A model generated the notes under the pieces. That model was not told the origin of the DNA. It saw nothing but the letters and a program-made list of their open reading frames with translations, and did not search any database. This document shows, in pieces, positions 31,387-38,834 of a stretch of 64,000 bases of DNA. Source of the stretch: Streptomyces regalis (GTDB lineage: Bacteria > Actinomycetota > Actinomycetes > Streptomycetales > Streptomycetaceae); assembly GCF_001509475.1 (NCBI RefSeq), contig NZ_LLZG01000361.1:1-64000 (forward strand), given 5' to 3'. The translations under genes and the position numbers were made by a program. Position 1 is the first letter of the stretch; each line of letters starts with the position of its first letter.

Positions 31387-34300
31387 CCACTCCCACGGGC
31401 GGGAACATCGGCGACGCTACGGTCACCGTCAACGCCAACACGACCGCTGCGCTTCGTGACCTGAACCAGTTCTCCCGCGACGCGCAGGGCAGGATCCGTG
31501 ACGTCCGGGGCCGGTTCGTGTCCGAGGGCCGTCTGATCAACGGCACGCTCACGACGGTCACCCGCAACACCAGCCGCTTCTCGGACGCCGTCGACTCGCT
31601 GCGGGGTGCCTCGCTGCTGTTGTCGCCGGCGCTGATTCCGATCGCGGCGCAGGCAGCGCCGATCGCGGCGGGGATGGGTGCGGCCACCGTTGCGGTGGGC
31701 GCGTTCGCTGCTGCGGCGGCGGGGCAGGCGTCGGCCATCAGTGAGGCGGCCGAGGCGGAGAAGAAGTATCAGGACGCTGTGAGCCAGCACGGCCGTGCGT
31801 CGAAGCAGGCGGCCGAGGCGCAGGCCGCTTACGCCCGGCAGGTGCAGCAGATGCCGGCTGCGACCCGTACGACCGCGGCCGCGTTGTCGTCGTTGAAGGA
31901 CCAGTATCAGGACTGGTCTGATGCGCTCGCCTCCAGCACGATGCCGGTGGCGACGAAGGCCTTTCAGACGTTCGGTGCGGTCTTCCCGAAGTTGACGCCG
32001 CTGGTGAAGGGCACCTCTCAGCAGCTGAACCGGTTCGTCACGATCGCTGCGGGCGGGATCTCCTCGCCGGGCTTCGACCGGTTCATGAACTCGTTCTCCA
32101 CGTTCGCGGTCGGTGCGCTGGCCAAGGCGAACGATGCCCTGATCCGGTTCACGCGAACCCTCGACACCGGCAAGGTCTCCGGCGGGGTCTCCGAGTTCAT
32201 GGCGTACGTGCAGCAGAACGGCCCGATGGTGCGCGACACCATCACCAAGGTCGCCGAAGCCCTGTCGAACATCCTCGTCGCCGCCTCCAACGTGGGGCCG
32301 GGCCTGCTGACCGTGGTGAATGCCTTGGCTGGCCTGGTTGCTGCGGTGCCTCCGGGTGCGATCACTGCGCTGTTGCAGCTCGCGCTCGCGGTGAAGGCGG
32401 TGAAGATTGCGGCTGCCGGTGCGGCGGTCGTGACGGGGATGAGCGCCTCCATTGCAGCGATGCAGACGGCGGCGGCCGGCGCGGCGGGCGTGGTGCCCAG
32501 GCTGAGCGCGGCTATTGCGACCCTGTCGCGTACAACGAAGCTCGCCCTCGCCGGAACTGGTATCGGCCTGCTGGTGATCGCGCTGAGCGAGCTATCGCAG
32601 ATCGGCCGTAAGGCGCCCCCGGACGTCGACAAGATGACCACCTCCCTCGGCAAGCTGGCCCAGACAGGCAAGCTGACGGGTGAGGCAGCACGGGTGTTCG
32701 GCACCGACTTCAAGGACCTCGGCGAGGCCCTGCGTACCTTGGCCCGGCCGTCGAACGCGGAGAAAGTGCAGCAGACCCTCACCAGTCTCATCGGGATGGA
32801 CTCCACGCCGGTCAAGGACGCCAAAGAGGCGTTCGAAGGGCTGGACGAGGGCCTCACGAACCTGGTGAAGGGCGGCAACGCGGAGATCGCCGCTGAGGCC
32901 CTGAAGCAGGTGACAGCAAACCTTGAGAAGCAGGGCTTCACTGCGGACGAGGTGCGTGCTCAGGTCGATGGCTACACGGCGGGGCTTGCCGATCTGGCGT
33001 TGGAGCAGGAGTTCGCGGCGAAGGCGCAGGGCCTGTTCGGTGAGCAGGCTCTGGCGACTTCTCGGAAGTTGGCGGAGCAGAAGCAGTCCGCTGACGGCTT
33101 GCGGCAGGCGATCCAGGCGCTCAACGACGTCAACCGGTCGGCGCTCGGCGGACAGATCGCCTTCGAGGCGTCCATCGACGCAGCAGCGAAAGCCGCGCAG
33201 GAGAACGCTGGCTCGCTGCGCATGGTCAATGGCGTGCTGGATACGAACAGTCCGAAGGCGCAGGCCGCGGCGACCGCATTGAACGATCTGGCGGTGAAGA
33301 CGGATGAGGCCGCGGCGGCGAACCGGGAGTCGACGAACTCGTGGGCTGGCGCGGCCAGGATTTATGAGCGTGGTCGTCAGCAGCTCATCAAGAACGCGAT
33401 GGCCATGGGTCTCACTCGCGATGAGGCTGCCCAGCTGGCGTCGCAGATCCTCAAGACACCCGACAAGACCGCCCTGTTGAAGGCGGACATCTCCGACTGG
33501 AAGTCGAAGATCTCCGAGGCAAGCGAGCAACTCAAGAACGCGAAGGGCGAGAAAAAAGCCAAGCTCACCGCCGACATCGCCGACTGGCGCGTCAAGGTCG
33601 CCCAGGCCGAGCGGCAACTACTGGGCGCAAAGGCGACCAAGCAGGCCAAGCTCACCGCCGACATCGAGGTGTGGAAGGCGAAGGTCAAGCAGGCCGAGAC
33701 CCAGCTGAAAAACGCCCCCGCACGCAAGAAGGCCACACTCACCGCGAACATCGACGACCTGAAGCGGAAGATCGCAACGGCCCGCGGCGAAATCGCCAGC
33801 GTGCGCGGCAAGCAGGTCAAAATCAGCGTCATCCAGGAGTACATCCAGCGGGGAGTCCCGGGCCCGCACGCCTCCGGCTTTCAATTCGGCCGCGCTGGCG
33901 GCCTCGTCGCGAACCTTCCCCGCAAGGCATTCCCGCGGTACGCCTCCGGCGGCCCTGTGCAGGCCTTCCCGCACGGCGGGTTCGTAGAGGGCCCGGGCAC
34001 ACCCACCTCGGACAGCGTCACCACGCTCCTGCCCTCGGGCAACGTGGTGCGCACCTCTGACACCGAGTACGTCGTGCGGGGTGCCGCTGTACGCCACTAC
34101 GGGGTGCGTCTGTTCGACGCTCTCAACGCGATGCGGCTGCCGGTGCCGAGCCTGGCGGCCGGCGGCGTGGCCGGGGCTGGCGCGGACGTCGGGGCGGGGC
34201 TGGTTTCCGGGATGGCGGGCTCGGTGGGTGCTGTCCTCGCTGCCGCCCGGGCAATGGCGGCCGCCGTCGTCGCAGGCATCCGCGAGGAACTGCAAATCGC

Positions 34301-35354
34301 CTCACCGTCGAAGAAGACGAAAGCGCTGGCGAAGGACGTCGGTAAGGGCTTCATCGACGGACTGACCGGCTCCCGCGCCAAGATCCAATCGGTGGCGAAG
34401 GATCTCGCGAAAGACATCCAGACGGCGTTCTCCGGCCGCAGGGAATCGTCGCTGCTGAAGATGGTCAAGCAGGAGACGAAGGAACTCCTCGACCTCGCGA
34501 ACAAGCGCGATGCGATCTCCAAGAAGATCGCCGAGGCCAACAAGTTCGCCTCCGACACCGCCAGCCAGGCCCGGGCCACCGGCAGCCTCGCCTCCATCGT
34601 CCAGCCCGACGCGTTCTCCCCGAAGTTCGTCAAGCAGCAGATGCAGGCCTCCCTCAACCAGATCAAGGCCTTCACGGCGAACGTGCAGAAGCTGCAGAAG
34701 AAGGGCCTCAACAAGGACTTGCTGCGGCAGATCCTGGAGATGGGACCCGAGCAGGGGGCTGCGTTCGCCGCGTCTCTGGCGGGCGCCGACAAGGCGACGA
34801 TCAAGCAGTACAACTCGCTGAACGCGCAGATCAACAAGGAGTCCAGCAAGCTGGGCAAGGTCGGCGCGGACCTGCTGTTCGACTCCGGGAAGAAGGCCGG
34901 TGACGGCTTCCTGACCGGGCTGAAGGCGCAGCAGAAGCAGATCGAGAAGCTGATGTTGGACATCGCCAAGGGCATGCAGGCGGCAATTCGTAAGGCGCTC
35001 GGCATCAGCAGCCCGGCCCGCAAGCTGATCCCCGACGGCATCAACACGGCTCGCGGTCTCGCCCTCGGCGTCGTGCGCGGCCTGCCGCACATCGACAGCG
35101 CCATGCGCAGGGTCGCCGGATCCGTCACAGCAGGCGTCCCGCCGGCGGCGTCGGTGCCGAACCTTGCGTCGATGCCCGCCGGGCGCCGCACGGCGCAGGG
35201 CATCACGGTGAACTACGCGGTGCACGTGACGAACAACGGGATGATCAGTTCACAGCGGGAGTTGGAGACCTGGTTCGTCCGGACGCTCGACAACACGGCG
35301 CGCACCAACCGGATCCCGGTAAGCCTGACCCAGGCCATCCGTCGGGCGAGTTGA
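31383..35354 (+). CDS. tape-measure-like protein, 1323 residues
   Basis: Typical long-tailed-phage tape-measure architecture. The N-terminus (ATVTVNANTTAALRDLNQFSRDAQGRIRD, in pieces) leads into Ala-rich hydrophobic segments near 75-125 and 300-405, alpha-helical stretches, and four 29-residue coiled-coil repeats at about 698-815 (units such as LTADIADWRVKVAQAERQLL). Then comes a Gly-rich block with SGGPV, GTPTSDSV and EYVVRGAAVRHYGVRLFDALNA, as in phage tape measures, and a helical C-terminal part with two GI-SSP-like segments. No tail, capsid, portal or terminase gene is near. GTG start overlapping the previous gene. Possibly a membrane/peptidoglycan-spanning factor recruited by the element; that is inference. 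Confidence 0.85.
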   Translation: MTTPTGGNIGDATVTVNANTTAALRDLNQFSRDAQGRIRDVRGRFVSEGRLINGTLTTVTRNTSRFSDAVDSLRGASLLLSPALIPIAAQAAPIAAGMGAATVAVGAFAAAAAGQASAISEAAEAEKKYQDAVSQHGRASKQAAEAQAAYARQVQQMPAATRTTAAALSSLKDQYQDWSDALASSTMPVATKAFQTFGAVFPKLTPLVKGTSQQLNRFVTIAAGGISSPGFDRFMNSFSTFAVGALAKANDALIRFTRTLDTGKVSGGVSEFMAYVQQNGPMVRDTITKVAEALSNILVAASNVGPGLLTVVNALAGLVAAVPPGAITALLQLALAVKAVKIAAAGAAVVTGMSASIAAMQTAAAGAAGVVPRLSAAIATLSRTTKLALAGTGIGLLVIALSELSQIGRKAPPDVDKMTTSLGKLAQTGKLTGEAARVFGTDFKDLGEALRTLARPSNAEKVQQTLTSLIGMDSTPVKDAKEAFEGLDEGLTNLVKGGNAEIAAEALKQVTANLEKQGFTADEVRAQVDGYTAGLADLALEQEFAAKAQGLFGEQALATSRKLAEQKQSADGLRQAIQALNDVNRSALGGQIAFEASIDAAAKAAQENAGSLRMVNGVLDTNSPKAQAAATALNDLAVKTDEAAAANRESTNSWAGAARIYERGRQQLIKNAMAMGLTRDEAAQLASQILKTPDKTALLKADISDWKSKISEASEQLKNAKGEKKAKLTADIADWRVKVAQAERQLLGAKATKQAKLTADIEVWKAKVKQAETQLKNAPARKKATLTANIDDLKRKIATARGEIASVRGKQVKISVIQEYIQRGVPGPHASGFQFGRAGGLVANLPRKAFPRYASGGPVQAFPHGGFVEGPGTPTSDSVTTLLPSGNVVRTSDTEYVVRGAAVRHYGVRLFDALNAMRLPVPSLAAGGVAGAGADVGAGLVSGMAGSVGAVLAAARAMAAAVVAGIREELQIASPSKKTKALAKDVGKGFIDGLTGSRAKIQSVAKDLAKDIQTAFSGRRESSLLKMVKQETKELLDLANKRDAISKKIAEANKFASDTASQARATGSLASIVQPDAFSPKFVKQQMQASLNQIKAFTANVQKLQKKGLNKDLLRQILEMGPEQGAAFAASLAGADKATIKQYNSLNAQINKESSKLGKVGADLLFDSGKKAGDGFLTGLKAQQKQIEKLMLDIAKGMQAAIRKALGISSPARKLIPDGINTARGLALGVVRGLPHIDSAMRRVAGSVTAGVPPAASVPNLASMPAGRRTAQGITVNYAVHVTNNGMISSQRELETWFVRTLDNTARTNRIPVSLTQAIRRAS

Positions 35355-35358
35355 GGGG

Positions 35359-35568
35359 CTACCTGGTCGCCATCCACGCGTAGCATCCGCCGGCCGCAAG
35401 CTGGCTGACGGCAGCGCCATCGTCCTCAAGGCGCCGCAGGATGCGTGCGGCCTGCGGGTGTGTGGTGCCGGCGAGTTCGGCGAGGCGGCGCGTGGTCACC
35501 GGCTCGTGGGCGGCCGCGAGGATCCGTTGGATGCGCACGCGGGTGGGGACGGGGTCCGGGTAGGGCAT
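35359..35568 (-). CDS. small winged-helix protein
   Basis: 69 residues. RIQRILAAAHEPVTTRRLAELAGTTHPQAARILRRLEDDGAAVSQL (in pieces) is a clear helix-turn-helix with wing. It points toward the tape-measure gene, four bases from its stop (convergent). Probably a DNA-binding regulator of the element. Confidence 0.65.
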   Translation of the reverse strand: MPYPDPVPTRVRIQRILAAAHEPVTTRRLAELAGTTHPQAARILRRLEDDGAAVSQLAAGGCYAWMATR

Positions 35569-35583
35569 GCCCCCGATGGTGCC

Positions 35584-35793
35584 TCACTGCGGCGGCTCCA
35601 TGGCCAGTTCGTCGACAACCTGCAGCGCGTCGCCGAGGCGCCCACGAAGCTTCTCGATGAGAAGGATGAGGCCAGCCTCGCCGAGATGGGCGAGGTCTTC
35701 GGAGCGGGCGTACTCGAGGTCGCGGCGGGCGAAGTCGACGGTGGTCCACTGGGTGGGCGTGAGGGTGAGCCGGGCAGCGTGGTCGTCGTGCAT
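35584..35793 (-). CDS. small helical protein
   Basis: 69 residues, with LTPTQWTTVDFARRDLEYARSEDLAHLGEAGLILLIEKLRGRLGDALQ in pieces. It lies 15 bases upstream of the winged-helix gene on the same strand. Function unknown. Confidence 0.6.
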   Translation of the reverse strand: MHDDHAARLTLTPTQWTTVDFARRDLEYARSEDLAHLGEAGLILLIEKLRGRLGDALQVVDELAMEPPQ

Positions 35794-35961
35794 GAGGTCA
35801 CCTGAGGGTGCAGGGAAGGGGCCGCGGCGAGGTTACCCGCCCGCCCCCAGAGTTCACGGGGTGCGGGGACGGGCGGGCGTTTGTGCGGCGGCCGCCCTCG
35901 CCGGGGGTGACGAGGACGGCCGCATCTCGGACCGGCCAGTGACGAACCGGCGCCGAGGGCT

Positions 35962-36366
35962 CTACACGCGGGTACCGACCGCGATCCGGTCGTTGCCCGC
36001 AAGGACCGGCATGGCCCTCATGAGGATGAGAAGACGAGGTTCGTCAAGTTCTTCCACCGCCGACAGGGTGTGCAGGCCGATGCCCACCATGCCCAGCACC
36101 AGGCCGAGGAACGCGCGCTGTGCGTCGTCCAGGCCGAGCCCGTACAGACGGCCCATCAGCCCTTCCCAGCGGCACACCGGCCCGTCCTCGCCGTCCACGA
36201 CGAGCAGGCGGCGCACGCTGTGCAGGGCGAGGATCGTCTCCTCCTCCACCAGGGCCTGCGTCGCTGCTCGGCACCGCCCCTTTGGGGCCGACTCGATGAG
36301 CAGTTGCCCGAGTGTGGGGCCGTTGGTCTCCTCTGCGGCCTCTGCTTTGGTTGCTGTCAGCGTCAT
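35962..36366 (-). CDS. hypothetical protein
   Basis: 134 residues from ATG 36366, which overlaps the upstream gene by 4 bases. Features: TLGQLLIESAPKGRCRAATQALVEEETILALHSVRRLLVVDGEDGPVCRWEGLMGRLYGLGLDDAQRAFLGLVL (in pieces). No family recognised; helical and cytoplasmic. Confidence 0.65.
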   Translation of the reverse strand: MTLTATKAEAAEETNGPTLGQLLIESAPKGRCRAATQALVEEETILALHSVRRLLVVDGEDGPVCRWEGLMGRLYGLGLDDAQRAFLGLVLGMVGIGLHTLSAVEELDEPRLLILMRAMPVLAGNDRIAVGTRV

Positions 36367-36821
36367 GATGCCTCCGCGGGAAGTCGGTGCCCGCCGGGGC
36401 CGAACGCGGCGGCGAGTATGGCGGGGTCGGTGAGTTGCCCGGATCCGTCGGGACGTGTGATCCACATCCGGCCCTCCAGCTGCCAGCCCGTCGGCGGGCA
36501 GTGCAGGCACCAGCCCGCCGGCTGCACCACGAGCTGTCGTACGTCGGCCAGTTCCTCGGCTGCGCCGAGCGGGACCAGCCACCACAGCTTGTCCAGTTCC
36601 GGATCGGCGAGGACCGGTCCCCGGTGCTCTGCGCGGATGCGGGTGAGCACCGGGTATCCGGTTGCGAGGCGTGTCTCTGCGACCAGCCAGTGGCCGCCGG
36701 AGGGGATTGGGGCGAGGGCCTCCCCGTCCCACACCCCGCGGACGAGGGCCGGGTGCGCGGAGCAGTCGGCGAGCCACGCGTCCCCGACCTCGTACCGTTG
36801 GGCGAACTTCGGTAGGGCCAT
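36363..36821 (-). CDS. hypothetical protein (mobile-element type)
   Basis: 152 residues. ALPKFAQRYEVGDAWLADCSAHPALVRGVWDGEALAPI leads to a Trp-rich core (LDKLWWLVPLGAAEELADVRQLV) and CLHCPPTGWQLEGRMWITRPDGS. It is first in the unit with the previous gene. Three CGATTG copies lie just upstream of its start. Confidence 0.65.
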   Translation of the reverse strand: MALPKFAQRYEVGDAWLADCSAHPALVRGVWDGEALAPIPSGGHWLVAETRLATGYPVLTRIRAEHRGPVLADPELDKLWWLVPLGAAEELADVRQLVVQPAGWCLHCPPTGWQLEGRMWITRPDGSGQLTDPAILAAAFGPGGHRLPAEAS

Positions 36822-36845
36822 GGCCAGGACCGTAGGAAGCCGAGC

Positions 36846-36878
36846 CGATTGGGCGCGCGCCGATTGCGCGCGATTGCG
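36846..36878 (+). promoter_or_regulatory. CGATTG direct repeats
   Basis: CGATTG occurs at 36845-36850, 36861-36866 and 36871-36876, two of them as GCGCGATTGCG-like units, in the 86-bp gap between the XRE gene stop and the start at 36821. A related pair (GATTGCAGG, GATTGCGTC) is upstream of the DUF6879 module at 38549-38567. Confidence 0.45.
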
Positions 36879-36907
36879 AACCCTCCGCAGGAGTTGCGGC
36901 AGGTTGT

Positions 36908-37750
36908 CTACGCGAGGTCCAGCGCGGCCCGTGCACGGGCGATGAGCCGGTGTGCCGGAGGGCCGTGGACGGCGCTCTCCTTGAGGCGATCCCACACACG
37001 CCCGTACAAGGCGACGTCCTCGCCCGATTCGAGGGTGAACTCCGTGTTGATCGTCTCGACGATGACCCGTTCCTCGTCGAAGATCCAAAACCCGTGCTTG
37101 GGTGTGAGCTTCAGCTGGACACCGAACGGCACGATGCCGAGCTCAATCGTGCTCATGCCGATCAGCCCCACCAGCCGATCAAGCTGCCCGGCCATCACCT
37201 CGTGAGGGCACACGAGGGCGTGAAGGGCGCCTTCCCAGATCAGGATGCGGAAGGTCCGGTGCGCCTCGTACAGCACCTCTTGGCGCTTCATGCGGGCGCG
37301 TACGGCATCGTCGGTGTCGCGCGGCGACTGCATCAGCTCGGCGTTGTGGAGCAGCAGATGGCGGGCGTACTCCGGGGTCTGGAACAGGCCCGGGATGACC
37401 GTCGCTTCATAACCGCGCACGGTGGCGGTGCGGCGGTACTCGGCGACGTACCGCTCCTGTACGCCGCGGTGTCCGGTGGTGAGTTGCCGGCGCCATGACC
37501 GGGCCTGTGACTCCAGCCCTCGCAACCGGCTCTTGAGGTCGGAGGCCTCGGCCGGGGCGCCGACTGCGTGCGCCCACGCATCAAGGTCGGCGGCCGCGGC
37601 GGTCTGCTTGCCGTTCTCCAGCCTGGAGACCTTCGAGCGCTGCCAGCCGAGCCGTTCGGCCATGTCCTTGCCGTTGAGGCCGGCCTCGGTGCGCAGCTCC
37701 CGCATGCGCGCACCGAGGGCGACCCTGGCGCTCTGAAAGTCCGTGCTCAC
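36908..37750 (-). CDS. XRE-family regulator with DUF5753 domain (Scr1-like), copy 2
   Basis: 280 residues. The HTH (LNGKDMAERLGWQRSKVSRLENGKQTA, in pieces; about 23-55) and DUF5753 domain (about 100-275, with FQTPEYARHLLL, RMKRQEVLYEA, ILIWEGALHALVCPHEVM, ELGIVPFG) align end to end with the copy at 2504-3355. It overlaps the DUF6879 gene by 4 bases. It is third in the order small protein, DUF6879, XRE. Confidence 0.9.
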   Translation of the reverse strand: MSTDFQSARVALGARMRELRTEAGLNGKDMAERLGWQRSKVSRLENGKQTAAAADLDAWAHAVGAPAEASDLKSRLRGLESQARSWRRQLTTGHRGVQERYVAEYRRTATVRGYEATVIPGLFQTPEYARHLLLHNAELMQSPRDTDDAVRARMKRQEVLYEAHRTFRILIWEGALHALVCPHEVMAGQLDRLVGLIGMSTIELGIVPFGVQLKLTPKHGFWIFDEERVIVETINTEFTLESGEDVALYGRVWDRLKESAVHGPPAHRLIARARAALDLA

Positions 37751-38280
37751 ACGGACGAACGTACCTGCGTCCAGACCTCAGCAGTAGGGACAGCGACCTG
37801 CCATGCGGTGTCCCGAGCGTGGCAGGCGGCGAGCACCTCGGCCGGGTCGTCGACCAGCTCGACACCGATGGTGGTGTCGGTGTCGTCGATATGCATGCGG
37901 ACCAGGGTGCGCGAGTCGAACAGCCACAGGTCGTAGTCCGGCAGGTGCAGCCGTACAGCCTCGGCTCGGGTGAGGACACGGATGTCCTCGCCTGCGGCGA
38001 CGTTCCCGGCTGCGGTCGCCATGAGGAACCGCTGCCCGTCTGTGGGGGGTTCGTCGATGATGCGGACGCGGGAGAAGCGTGCGCCCCGCTCGGCCTTCGC
38101 GCGGACGTTGACGTTCCACGGATGGTCCGGCTCCGGCTCCGGGAGGACGCCGCGCATGAACGCCTGGAAGCGGGCCCCCTGCCGGTCGGAGGCGTAGCCG
38201 CGGCGCGTCTCCAGCCGGAAGGCGGTGTGCTCGAAGTCCGCGAACAGGTGGGTGATCTCCTCGAAGGGGATCAGCGGCAC
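37747..38280 (-). CDS. DUF6879 protein, stand-alone copy
   Basis: 177 residues: ITHLFADFEHTAFRLETRRGYASDRQG, WNVNVRAKAERGARFSRVRIIDEPPTDGQRFLMATAAGNVAAGEDIRVL (in pieces) and LWLFDSRTLVRMHIDDTDT. It corresponds to residues about 75-250 of the fused protein at 3368-4120. It lies two bases after the small protein gene and overlaps the XRE gene. Confidence 0.87.
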   Translation of the reverse strand: MPLIPFEEITHLFADFEHTAFRLETRRGYASDRQGARFQAFMRGVLPEPEPDHPWNVNVRAKAERGARFSRVRIIDEPPTDGQRFLMATAAGNVAAGEDIRVLTRAEAVRLHLPDYDLWLFDSRTLVRMHIDDTDTTIGVELVDDPAEVLAACHARDTAWQVAVPTAEVWTQVRSSV

Positions 38281-38282
38281 GG

Positions 38283-38486
38283 TTACTCCTTGGGGGCGAA
38301 GCGGGTGAGCAGCTCGCGCGGGATCACGACGAACGTCTCATGCTCGCCGACGTCGCGCAGCTGCGCGAGGTGCTCCGGGTCGGTGAGCTGGTCGCCCTGG
38401 ACGACGATGTCTCCGGTCTCCTCGACCTCGTACAGGGTGGGGCAGTTGCCGTGCTCGGATGTGGTGCCGATGAACCTGAGCGTCAT
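38283..38486 (-). CDS. small protein of the DUF6879/XRE module
   Basis: 67 residues from ATG 38486: LRFIGTTSEHGNCPTLYEVEETGDIVVQGDQLTDPEHLAQL, ending FVVIPRELLTRFAPKE. It equals the N-terminal domain of the fused protein at 3368-4120, including the NCP motif and the terminal PKE. It is first in its operon. Function unknown. Confidence 0.8.
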   Translation of the reverse strand: MTLRFIGTTSEHGNCPTLYEVEETGDIVVQGDQLTDPEHLAQLRDVGEHETFVVIPRELLTRFAPKE

Positions 38487-38634
38487 GTTGCCCTCCGTCT
38501 GTGCTGGTTGGACCCTCAGCATGCTGCGGCACGGTCCGGTTCGCCGGGGGATTGCAGGAGATTGCGTCTGCCGGGGGCCACTCGATGGTGTGCGCGCAAT
38601 CACTGGCGCGGTGTCTGACCCCGGACATGACGAA

Positions 38635-38666
38635 GGCCCCCGTCCTCGGCGATCGAGGCGGGGGCC
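38635..38666 (+). terminator. hairpin terminator
   Basis: GGCCCCCG-T-CCTCG pairs with CGAGG-CGGGGGCC around a 5-base loop, giving 13 bp with one bulge. It stands between the module promoter and the repeat region beyond the tra gene. Confidence 0.65.
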
Positions 38667-38707
38667 GGTTTCGTGTCAGACGGTCATGGCGATGGTGTGA
38701 TTCCCCA

Positions 38708-38823
38708 GGTTTTCGGGGTCTGCGGCAACAGGCCGAAACCCGAAACTTCCCAGCTCAGCCCAGATATCGGGGGCGAAACCGGTTTCGGGGCGAGGCGAAA
38801 CCGGGACCCCTTCCCGAAACCGG
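38708..38823 (+). repeat. CGAAACC repeat cluster downstream of tra (candidate clt site)
   Basis: In 116 bp there are direct CGAAAC copies at about 38734, 38741, 38774, 38796 and 38815 and two inverted ones, including the perfect 14-bp palindrome CGAAACCGGTTTCG at 38774-38787. Three copies continue as CGAAACCGG. TraB-type translocases recognise short repeated 8-mers at clt loci near tra, and this is the best candidate here. Confidence 0.6.
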
Positions 38824-38834
38824 CTCAGCTGCCT

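Noticed and set aside
38708..38823. CRISPR-like or rho-independent terminator reading of the CGAAACC cluster
   Set aside because: Repeats are too short and irregular for CRISPR, and they do not form one strong hairpin; a protein-binding repeat set fits better.
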